A stretch of 64,000 bases of DNA from Winogradskyella sp. PG-2 (GTDB lineage: Bacteria; Bacteroidota; Bacteroidia; Flavobacteriales; Flavobacteriaceae): assembly GCF_000828715.1 (NCBI RefSeq), contig NZ_AP014583.1:3594001-3658000 (forward strand). The letters run 5' to 3'. Within the stretch, counting starts at the first letter, position 1. Each line of letters begins with the position of its first letter. Both the position numbers and the translations under genes were made by a program. Under the pieces are notes generated by a model, which was given only the letters and a program-made list of their open reading frames with translations, did not search any database and was not told the origin of the DNA. Of the stretch, positions 8,828-16,371 are shown in pieces.

Positions 8828-9762
8828 TATTCTATTATTTTGTAATCTTCTTTTGGTGGTGCTGTAACTTTTCCGAATAAACGATCTTGCCAATTTTTCC
8901 AGTCATATTTTTTTGACAATATTAGTAGCATAATTGGATAAATAATTAGCACAGGGAATATAATTTCAGAAATCATACTCATCGAAGGATCTGCTGTACT
9001 TTTAAAAACTGCATCTGTCTGCAAAGCTGTCCAATCTGCTGTGACTAATAAAGATGCTAATAAATTATTACCTAAATGCCATCCCAAAGCAAGTTCTAAT
9101 CCATCATCCATCAAAGTCATTATACCCAATAACAAGCCTGTACCTATATAGAAAATCATCATTTTCCAGAATCCGATAGCTCCAATTTCTGGATTAGCTG
9201 AGTGTGCGATTCCAAATAATACAGAAGTTAATATTAAAGGAAACCATTTATTCTTAACCAAAACACCAACATGTTGCATTAAATACCCTCTAAAAAGGTA
9301 TTCTTCTAAACCAATTTGCAATGGAAAAAGTAGAATGCTTATCAAAAATAGTATGGCAAATTTACCTGCATTAAATTGAAAAACAATCTCAGAAGAATCC
9401 ATATAATAACCTATTCCAAAAGCGACTAATGTAAATGTACAAACCATTAAAAATGAGAATAGAATCCTCTTAAAATCTACTTTTGACCGTGCTGTAGTCA
9501 ACGATAAAATACTACGTTGGTGTATAAATTTCACCAATACAAATAAGAGTCCAAGCAAAAATGCAAACGGTAATAAATTAATGATTAAAAATATACTGGA
9601 TGGCCAATCCTTAAATAGTTCCATTGCAGCATCTAATTCACCTGGATCAGAAGTTAAATAAACTACAAAATTAGCAAGAAAAATACCAGCAACTAAAATT
9701 GTTGTTAGTATAAACATCCATAATTCACGTTGCCCTTTATATGCTTGTTGTATATAATTCAT
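8827..9762 (-). CDS. CPBP family intramembrane metalloprotease
   Basis: The 311-residue polytopic membrane protein has the CPBP/CAAX-protease motifs EEYLFRGYL (EExxxR), FGIAHSAN and WHLGNN. These three conserved regions build the metal site of Rce1/abortive-infection-type proteases. About seven to eight hydrophobic segments are visible. Its place between menC and menE is tight (2 bases from menC, one-base overlap with menE) and suggests co-expression. A direct role in quinone synthesis is not known. Substrate unknown. Confidence 0.85.
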   Translation of the reverse strand: MNYIQQAYKGQRELWMFILTTILVAGIFLANFVVYLTSDPGELDAAMELFKDWPSSIFLIINLLPFAFLLGLLFVLVKFIHQRSILSLTTARSKVDFKRILFSFLMVCTFTLVAFGIGYYMDSSEIVFQFNAGKFAILFLISILLFPLQIGLEEYLFRGYLMQHVGVLVKNKWFPLILTSVLFGIAHSANPEIGAIGFWKMMIFYIGTGLLLGIMTLMDDGLELALGWHLGNNLLASLLVTADWTALQTDAVFKSTADPSMSMISEIIFPVLIIYPIMLLILSKKYDWKNWQDRLFGKVTAPPKEDYKIIE

Positions 9763-9764
9763 AA

Positions 9765-10802
9765 TTATAAATTAAATTTCCAATTCTTTTTTAAATCGTA
9801 GTGCAAAGTACCATTTTTTATAGTTAATGGCGAATCAAAGTTGTTTGTAAATAAACTCCCTGTACCTAATCCTTGGGGCATACTGTTCTTTAGTGTATAC
9901 GTCCATTGTGCTATGGCATTTAGACCAATATTACTCTCTAATGCACTTGTAATCCACCATTTAATATTTAAATTCTCAGCAAAATCAATCCACTGTTGAC
10001 TTCCCTTAAAACCACCAACTAAACTAGGTTTTAAAATAATATATTGAGGACTTATGGTTTTGAGTATCTTTTGCTTTTCATTTTCTGAAAAAACACCTAT
10101 CAATTCTTCATCTAAGGCTATTGGTAATGGTGTGACTTCGCAAAGCTTAGCCATACTTTCAAATTGCTTGGGCATAATTGGCTGTTCTATGGAATGTAAT
10201 TGATATTCAGAAAGTCGCTTTAGTTTCTCTAAAGCGTTATTTTCTGAAAATGCTCCATTAGCATCAACACGCAATTGTATATCAGAAACTGAGAATTCTT
10301 TTCTAATAGATTTTAAAATATCTAATTCTGTTTGAAAATCTATAGCACCAATTTTTAGTTTTATACAATCAAAACCAGCATTAATCTTATCCTTAATCTG
10401 TTCTCGCATAAAATCCTCGCTTCCCATCCAAACTAAACCGTTTATAGGAATACTATCAAATCCTTTTGTAAATGCAGAAGGAAACAATTGAAATTTATCA
10501 ACACTATCTAAGGATTTAAATGCAGCTTCTAGTCCAAACTGAATACTTGGGAACTCCGTAAGTTCATTTAATAGCGTTTCTAAACCTAAATTGATGTTAC
10601 TACAAGTCCATATCAATTTATCCTCATAATCTGATCTATCATCTATTGATAAACCTCTTAAGATTCCGCATTCTCCAACTCCAGCAATACCATCTCTTTG
10701 TAACGTAATAAACCAAGTTTCTTTAATTTTTATGACACCTCGCGATGTGCCACTTGGTCTTTTAAAATTTAAAATGTATCTATGATAGCTTGCTTTTATC
10801 AT
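9765..10802 (-). CDS. menC: o-Succinylbenzoate synthase (MenC)
   Basis: The 345-residue enolase-superfamily enzyme dehydrates SHCHC to o-succinylbenzoate. The active-site set is complete: KxK in FDCIKLKIGA, metal ligands in LRVDANGAF, HSIEQPI and IALDEE, and the second-shell lysine in IILKPSLVGG. It lies 1 base downstream of the DUF2490 gene and 2 bases upstream of the CPBP protease gene, within one operon. Confidence 0.92.
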   Translation of the reverse strand: MIKASYHRYILNFKRPSGTSRGVIKIKETWFITLQRDGIAGVGECGILRGLSIDDRSDYEDKLIWTCSNINLGLETLLNELTEFPSIQFGLEAAFKSLDSVDKFQLFPSAFTKGFDSIPINGLVWMGSEDFMREQIKDKINAGFDCIKLKIGAIDFQTELDILKSIRKEFSVSDIQLRVDANGAFSENNALEKLKRLSEYQLHSIEQPIMPKQFESMAKLCEVTPLPIALDEELIGVFSENEKQKILKTISPQYIILKPSLVGGFKGSQQWIDFAENLNIKWWITSALESNIGLNAIAQWTYTLKNSMPQGLGTGSLFTNNFDSPLTIKNGTLHYDLKKNWKFNL

Positions 10803-10803
10803 C

Positions 10804-11508
10804 TTAAATTTTGTGATGCATACTAAACTGTAGCTGTCCTTTTCCCCAACTCACCGTTTTTTGATTCATCCAACCAAACTGAAAGCGGATTTTTGGGTTC
10901 AGCACATAACCAAATCCTAAATAGGTTCTATTTCTATCAAATATTTGAACAGTTCTACCATCACCAATATCAGTACCTCCATTTATAAATACCTCATTAT
11001 ATAAAGCGGCATATATTGCTTTTGGTGCTATTTCTTTTTTGTTTAGCGGTACGTTTAAAAATAAGTTGTAACGATAGCGTGTTCTAAATTCTTGATCTTC
11101 AACAAAGCGTTGCTCGTAACGGAATCTGTGTGTTACATAAAAACGACTCCCTAATTTTTGTGGAATTAATGCTTCTTGATAAATTCTACTTTCAGCAGAT
11201 GTGTCATCACTGTCACCAAATTGTCCGGTAGTAACATTTCCATAACCTAATGTAAACTTTACACCAGCATTTTTTGGTGAAAATGTAATTCCCGAACGTA
11301 ATAATAATTGCTCTTTATCTCCTAAACCTTGCCAATCTCTATATTGAAAATCACCTTGAATTCCCCATTGGCTTTCTTTAAATTGATGATTAAAAAAATA
11401 CATATACCATGCACCAGTTTGAGATTGATCTATTTGTGAAAAGGCATTATTTAATCCAAAAAATAATAGAAGTCCGAAAAGCTTCAATTTCATAATTATA
11501 GTTTTCAA
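10804..11508 (-). CDS. DUF2490 outer-membrane-type protein
   Basis: The 234-residue secreted protein has a signal peptide ending NNAFSQ. A string of amphipathic beta strands with aromatic ends follows (QTGAWYMYFFNHQF, GIQGDFQYRDWQG, RFRYEQRF, RFQFGWMNQ). DUF2490 proteins are predicted outer-membrane beta-barrels of unknown function. ATG 11493 (MKLKLFGL) is a likelier start than 11508 because it gives a cleaner signal peptide. It is the first gene of the menC-menE transcription unit. Confidence 0.8.
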   Translation of the reverse strand: MKTIIMKLKLFGLLLFFGLNNAFSQIDQSQTGAWYMYFFNHQFKESQWGIQGDFQYRDWQGLGDKEQLLLRSGITFSPKNAGVKFTLGYGNVTTGQFGDSDDTSAESRIYQEALIPQKLGSRFYVTHRFRYEQRFVEDQEFRTRYRYNLFLNVPLNKKEIAPKAIYAALYNEVFINGGTDIGDGRTVQIFDRNRTYLGFGYVLNPKIRFQFGWMNQKTVSWGKGQLQFSMHHKI

Positions 11509-11588
11509 TTTTAAAATATAAAAATACGCATCTGCAGATTTTTAACCGAGTATTTATCTAAAAAAAGTATATTTTTAAAGAAAAATAA

Positions 11589-12486
11589 ATGCCAGATTTT
11601 CCTAATATAATTTTATATGCCATTCCTTTCTTTGTTTTGGCAATGTTATTAGAGTTATATGTTACTGCAAAGCAGCATATAAAGACTTATGAAACCAAAG
11701 ATGCTTTTTCATCTATTGCTATGGGATTAGGAAATGTAATACTAGGATTTGCGAGCAAGGCATTGGTCTTGTTTGTATTCTTTTGGGTTTATGACAATTT
11801 TAGACTATTCACAATTCCTGTAATTTGGTGGTCTTTTGTATTACTTTTTTTCGCAGACGATTTTGCTTACTATTGGTTTCATCGCATATCGCACGAGTGT
11901 CGTTTATTTTGGGCATCTCATGTAGTTCATCATTCATCGCAACACTATAACTTAAGCACAGCGTTAAGACAAACTTGGTCTGGTGGCTTTTACACCTTTA
12001 TTTTTTTGGTTATGGTTGCCATTATTAGGCTTTCATCCTGCTATGATTTTGTTGCAGATGTCTATTAGTTTATTGTATCAATTTTGGATTCATACTGAAG
12101 CCATTAATAAAATGCCAAAATGGTTTGAGGCTATTTTTAATACACCATCTCACCATAGAGTTCATCATGGGAGCAATCCTATATACTTAGATCGAAATCA
12201 TGCAGGTATTTTAATTATTTGGGATCGATTTTTTGGGACATTTCAACCAGAACTGGGAGATGAAAAAGTGACTTATGGCTTAGTAAAGAATATCGAGACA
12301 TACAATCCTGTTAAAATTGCATTTATTGAGTGGTGGAGAATGTTTAAAGATACTTTTACTGGTGAAAAATCATTAAAAAATAGAATTCTATATCTAATAA
12401 AACCACCCGGTTGGAAACACGATGGTACAGGAAAAATTTCTGATGATTTAAGGAAAGAGTGGCTCAATTCAAAAACAATAAAATGA
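11589..12486 (+). pseudogene. Sterol desaturase/fatty-acid hydroxylase family protein, frameshifted at a T7 run
   Basis: Two overlapping frames together give one approximately 298-residue membrane di-iron oxygenase. Frame one (from ATG 11589) has the histidine motifs HRISHE and HVVHH. After the T7 run at 12001-12007 the family sequence continues in another frame (WLWLPLLGFHPAMI, YQFWIHTEAINK, TPSHHRVHH). Removing one T restores a continuous protein reading FIFWLWLPLLGF. The third histidine box lies after the shift, so the gene as written encodes an inactive protein. This could be a homopolymer sequencing error. The end overlaps the next gene by 4 bases (ATGA), which argues that the unit is, or recently was, functional. 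Confidence 0.85.
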
Positions 12487-13274
12487 CATTTAATAATAAA
12501 GTAGTATGGATTACTGGAGCGTCTAGTGGTATTGGTAAAGCTTTAGCAATAGAGCTTTCTAAACAAAACTGTAAACTCATTTTATCTTCGCGAAGAAAAA
12601 CTGAGCTATTGGAGGTAAAAAATCAATGCTCGTCTCCAGAACAAGTAAAGGTTCTAACTTTAGACTTAGCAGACTATCTCAATATGAAACCTATTGCAGA
12701 AAGTGCTATTGCTTTATTTGGCAAAGTTGATATTCTTATTAATAATGGTGGAATCAGTCAACGCTCTCCTATTATTGAAACATCTATTGAAGTTGATAAA
12801 AAATTAATGGAAATTGACTACTTAGGAACGATTGCTTTATCTAAAGCTATCTTACCACATTTTGTTGCTCATTCATCCGGACATTACGTCGTTGTATCAA
12901 GTCTTATGGGTAAATTCAGTTCGCATTATAGATCAGCGTATTGCGGAGCAAAGCATGCTTTACATGGCTTTTTTGATGCACTACGTTTAGAGCATGATAA
13001 AGACAATATTAAGGTTACTATGATATGTCCAGGTTTTGTAAATACTAATGTAGCTCGTAATGCCTTAACGGCAGATGGTAGTAAACAAGTGCATCAAGAT
13101 GAAATGACCGAAAATGGATTAGAAGTCAATGCCTTTGTAAAGAAAATGATTAAAGCCATTCGCAAAGAAAAGTTTGAGGCCTATATTGGTAAGTTTGAAA
13201 AGTTTGGTGTTTTTGTTAAACGTTTATCACCAAGACTTATTCATAATTTAGTTATGCGAAGTAAAGTACGGTAA
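12483..13274 (+). CDS. Short-chain dehydrogenase/reductase (SDR)
   Basis: This 263-residue classical SDR has the cofactor loop TGASSGIG, structural INNGG, catalytic Ser in VVSSLMG, and YCGAK (YxxxK). The downstream substrate region (CPGFVNTNVAR) resembles the DHRS7-like subgroup acting on lipids or steroids. The start ATG 12483 overlaps the desaturase stop as ATGA, so the two are translationally coupled and may act on the same lipid. Specificity is not predictable. Confidence 0.88.
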   Translation: MTFNNKVVWITGASSGIGKALAIELSKQNCKLILSSRRKTELLEVKNQCSSPEQVKVLTLDLADYLNMKPIAESAIALFGKVDILINNGGISQRSPIIETSIEVDKKLMEIDYLGTIALSKAILPHFVAHSSGHYVVVSSLMGKFSSHYRSAYCGAKHALHGFFDALRLEHDKDNIKVTMICPGFVNTNVARNALTADGSKQVHQDEMTENGLEVNAFVKKMIKAIRKEKFEAYIGKFEKFGVFVKRLSPRLIHNLVMRSKVR

Positions 13275-13285
13275 TATATTGTGTC

Positions 13286-13481
13286 GCTTAACGTCTCGGC
13301 TATGGTTAGTACGGGAATTGAAAGTAGTGAACTTTCGATTAAGCACTTAGCCAAAACTTTTTATTTTGTTTTATCTTTTTTATTCTAAAGCCAAATCAAA
13401 AGATTTGGCGGTCTTGGTTAAAAGCTCTTAACATTGGGTTAAGCTCCAAAACCCGTATTAATTATAGCCATTGTTATAAAC
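13286..13481. repeat. Structured intergenic element A (inverted repeats, cassette-boundary-like)
   Basis: An 18-base arm at 13298-13315 (GGCTAT..TTA.TACGGG) pairs with 13452-13469 (CCCGTA.TAA..ATAGCC), with three mismatches. Between them lies a perfect hairpin, GCCAAATC-AAAA-GATTTGGC (13390-13409). A second pair, GCTTAAC (13286-13292) and GTTAAGC (13438-13444), crosses the first. The right edge reads ATTGTTATAAAC, similar to edges at 15259 and 35345. The right arm lies inside the end of the next gene. Confidence 0.6.
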
Positions 13482-14513
13482 AGTTGATTCCAGTTTTTTT
13501 AATAATTCAGGATTAGATGGTCTTATTTCTTCAGGACTAATAACTCTACCTTCTTTATCTAAAAATATGAATCTAGGTAGAGCACCAATATCATAAAACT
13601 TTACAAAATCTGATTTTGCTCCAGAATAAAGTTGTATTCCTTCAATTGAACTTTTAGTAATATACTTCTCCCATTTATCAAATTCTCTATCCGTGCTAAT
13701 GGAGATAATTTGAAGTTCATCATTATTATTAGAAAAGTGTTCCTCTAGTTGTTTTAGAAAAACATATTCTACTTTACAGGGTTTACACCAAGTAGCCCAA
13801 ACATCGATGTAAAGGTATTTGCCTTGAAAGTCTTTTAAAGATATATTATTGTTATCAATATCTATGAAAGAAAAGTTGTTCCCTATTGTACTTACTAAAG
13901 ATTCTTTATACAAGTATTTTGTATTCTTCTGTTTAAGAATATCAGAGAATTCCCTAAATTTCAATTTCACATAAGTCCTTAAGCTATCAACTATGTTTAG
14001 TGAAATCCCTTTTTCATTAATTAAGACACCTTTTTCATCAATGAGTATTTCAAGCTCCTCTTGTTCTATTCCATTGCGAACCGTTTCAGATAATTGGTGT
14101 TGATGTTTTTTAGAATAGGCTAAGAAATTATTAGCCAAGTTAAAGTTGCCAGAATATTCTTTAGACTCGAAAAGTTTCTTCTCATCTAAAGTTAGAGCTA
14201 TTTTGCTATTTTTGGAAATTACTAATTCACCCAATTCACCCTGTTTCCCGTCTATAAATGAATAAATTTGATAAAGTTTATTTTCTAGAATATTCATTGT
14301 ATCTATAACTATATTTGATTCTTTAAATCGAAGAACAGACTTTATCTCCCATGACATATCTTTGTCATAAATAATTAAGCTGTCCAGTAATTGATGATTA
14401 GTGACATTAACTTCGATTACAGAAAAAGGATCTTTTCTTTCTTCTTTGCAACCCAAAATTAAAGTAGATACCAGAAATATAATTATAGATGGCTTTATCA
14501 TTTTATTTAACAT
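13458..14513 (-). CDS. TlpA-like thioredoxin-fold lipoprotein
   Basis: The 351-residue protein has a lipoprotein signal (IFLVSTLILGC, lipobox LILGC), a poorly conserved N-terminal region of about 200 residues, and a C-terminal thioredoxin/AhpC-TSA-type domain (about 215-345). The redox motif is WATWCKPC, and the cis-proline region is IGALPRFIFLD. Such proteins are periplasmic thiol-disulfide reductases. ATG 14501 (MIKPSIIIFL) gives the better signal peptide; ATG 14513 lies inside the repeat-like ATTGTT motif. The last codons (YNNGYN) are encoded by element A's right arm, suggesting the gene travelled with its boundary sequence. Confidence 0.82.
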   Translation of the reverse strand: MLNKMIKPSIIIFLVSTLILGCKEERKDPFSVIEVNVTNHQLLDSLIIYDKDMSWEIKSVLRFKESNIVIDTMNILENKLYQIYSFIDGKQGELGELVISKNSKIALTLDEKKLFESKEYSGNFNLANNFLAYSKKHQHQLSETVRNGIEQEELEILIDEKGVLINEKGISLNIVDSLRTYVKLKFREFSDILKQKNTKYLYKESLVSTIGNNFSFIDIDNNNISLKDFQGKYLYIDVWATWCKPCKVEYVFLKQLEEHFSNNNDELQIISISTDREFDKWEKYITKSSIEGIQLYSGAKSDFVKFYDIGALPRFIFLDKEGRVISPEEIRPSNPELLKKLESTVYNNGYN

Positions 14514-14573
14514 TGTTTATAACGTGTTTGTGTATGGCTGGCAACGATTTTCGGTTCGAGTGAGTTACACAAA
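14511..14573. repeat. Structured intergenic element B
   Basis: It begins ATTGTTTATAACG (14512-14524) and contains the perfect 8-bp inverted repeat TTTGTGTA (14527-14534) / TACACAAA (14566-14573), enclosing a GC-richer loop. The edge motif resembles those of elements A, C, D and E. Confidence 0.45.
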
Positions 14574-14655
14574 ATTTAAATAATTTAAAGATAAATAAAT
14601 TTTAGTGTATTCAGAGGTATGTGCTATACAAGTTTTTGTAAAACGTTTTTTTAAT

Positions 14656-14793
14656 TCAATTTTCTTTTAAGATATAGCGTGTAATAAAAGTACCATTTCC
14701 GTCATTTTTACCTGCATCACTTTCTACAGCACTTGTTACGAATACCAAATCCCAACCTTCAGAAATCATTGTAGTTAATTTTAATTTTCTCAT
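14656..14793 (-). pseudogene. 45-residue remnant resembling the C-terminus of a DUF4177-type protein
   Basis: An ATG at 14793 opens a 45-codon frame ending TGA 14656-14658. Its core SEGWDLVFVTSAVE and the ending TFITRYILKEN look like the C-terminal half of small DUF4177-like proteins (GW-LV then a FKR-like ending). The usual N-terminal strand is missing, so this is probably a cassette gene that has lost its front. It lies between elements B and C. It could instead be a genuine short protein; no other support is visible. Confidence 0.45.
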
Positions 14794-14832
14794 TTAATTT
14801 ATTTTTATGTTATTGTAGATATCCGTATCAAA

Positions 14833-15273
14833 TGTTTTATAACGCTGCGCTATGTGCAGTTGTCTATTTTTTTGTGAAGATAATTAAAAAATCGTGTTGA
14901 TGCTTGGCAATATTCATCTTAAGTTATGAATTTTAATTGGCAATTATCAACTTTAAGCTAGCTTGCGCAGCAAGGGTTTGCTTTGATTTTTGATTTATTG
15001 GGAACAAAAAAAGAGCAACCAATTGCATTTAGCGATCTGATATGTTGAGTAAATGCGCCGAAGCGGGTAATCTAGCTGATAGTTATATCATGTATATTAT
15101 AATGCAATTGGTATAGCGCAGCGATGATGTCGAACTGCTTTTGGATATCGAGTCTGCGCAGCAGCATAGACAAAAGTGCGCCGCAGGCGTATTCGACATC
15201 ATCGTTCCGGCTATGAAGCGCAGGAACGGTTTGGTTGGTTAGGCCTATGCTTTATAGCCATTGTTGTAACCAG
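14833..15273. repeat. Structured non-coding element C, about 440 bases
   Basis: No credible gene is present. It opens with TATAACGCTGCGC and closes with TTTATAGCCATTGTTGTAAC. Nested perfect inverted repeats fill it: ACCAATTGCATT (15018-15029) / AATGCAATTGGT (15101-15112); GATGATGTCGAA (15123-15134) / TTCGACATCATC (15192-15203); CGTTCC (15203-15208) / GGAACG (15223-15228). Smaller hairpins also occur, such as CTTGC-GCA-GCAAG near 14964. It is visibly richer in GC than flanking DNA. It could be a recombination site array, a structured RNA, or both. Confidence 0.6.
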
Positions 15274-15278
15274 TTATT

Positions 15279-15503
15279 TTATTCATGAGCATAAATATTA
15301 ATTGATTCACTATCTTCCTTTTGAAACAATAAATAGGTGCAATAAATACTAACGATAAGCTTTGTTAATATACTAAAATAACTAAAGTATTGTATTAGAG
15401 ATTCTGTAATAGGTACATTGGGTGTACTTAACCTCACATAAAGACGTATAAAGAAAAAAGCCCACCCAATGATTACCAAAAAAACAATTAAGAACTTTCG
15501 CAT
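15279..15503 (-). pseudogene. Truncated Pr6Pr-like membrane protein
   Basis: This 74-residue frame has two hydrophobic segments (residues 4-22 and 40-62). The sequence IGWFAV-type start, PITESLIQYFSYFSILTKLIV and YCTYLLF matches the N-terminal third of the Pr6Pr membrane family (usually about 200 residues). Here the frame ends abruptly six bases from element C, so the gene seems cut off at that junction. It begins 10 bases downstream of the NlpE-META pseudogene. Confidence 0.6.
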
Positions 15504-15513
15504 AAGTCGTCCT

Positions 15514-16340
15514 TTATTCCTTTAATTTAAATTTAGCCAGTGTCGCCATACAGTTTTTATTGATATTGAGCATACCATCCAGTAGAGAATAATTATTTCC
15601 GGATTCTATAACTCCAATAAACTTTGTAGAGCGTTCCATATACTTACAGGCCATAAGTGTATTTGCAAAAGGGCCTGATTTGTAACTATTACCATTCATC
15701 AAGTCATATCCTCCTGAAAATAGATTGCAACCATTATGTCCAGGAAGTGTTCCTTTGTCACTATTAAAAGTTAACTGAATCGTTTATCACTATCTGCTTG
15801 CTCTATGGCTTCACCCATTAATTCTATCAATACCCATGTTTTATTTTCTAAATTAGAATTGGCTGTGTTTTTCATAAGTTTATAATTTTCGGCTAATTCA
15901 CCTGTTATTCTATGACCTTCTTTGTCTAAATAGAACAATACATTTTAACCAACCTGATAGGACTGTGTATATCCATCAGCAGAAGAGAGTTTGATTTTAC
16001 CACCTTCGGGATTCCAAGTATACGTTCCAGAATCAGTCATTGGTACTTCCGACTTACCTAAATACTCTAGTGAGCGTGAAAATTCACCGCTCTTAAATAA
16101 TGAGATTTTTGTTTTTATACCTTCGCAATCGGCATAGGGTACAACACCTTGGTAAATACCATACCAATCTAAAGAGTTCTTATTATTATCCGCTGTAGCT
16201 GGGCTAATTGCAGTTTTAGATTCTGTTTTTTCTTCGGTACTGTTTTCTATTTTGGGAGCATTCCTTTGTCTTTTCGCCACATGGTACTATTAATAATGCG
16301 CTCAACATTAAATATTCAATAAAAATTTGTTTGTTTTCAT
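15514..16340 (-). pseudogene. NlpE-like plus META (HslJ) domain lipoprotein, multiply disrupted
   Basis: Pieces in three frames join into one gene. From ATG 16338-16340 a signal-like start (MKTNKFLLNI, then LMLSALLIVPCGEKTKE in another frame) leads into an NlpE N-terminal domain. That domain runs SLDWYGIYQGVVPYADCEG to GKIKLSSADGYTQSYQVG, which hits an in-frame TAA at 15945-15947. The frame resumes at NVLFYLDKEGHRITGELAENYKL, shifts again near 15777, and ends in a META domain (GHNGCNLFSGGYDLMNG, FANTLMACKYME, LATLAKFKLKE-type end). At least three frameshifts and one stop make it a pseudogene. Intact relatives are envelope stress or copper-response lipoproteins. Confidence 0.82.
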
Positions 16341-16371
16341 CGTAATTAAGATATCATTAGTTTATGTTTAT

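Noticed and set aside
8827..8893. Longer N-terminus for menE
   Set aside because: The extra 22 residues are basic and unconserved and lie within the CPBP gene; the TAATG junction fixes the start.
13286..13444. Integron attC site (GCTTAAC ... GTTAAGC fit RYYYAAC/GTTRRRY)
   Set aside because: The two core-like boxes cross the longer inverted repeat instead of nesting with it, the span is longer than usual attC sites, and no integrase gene is in view. Kept only as an unclassified structured element.
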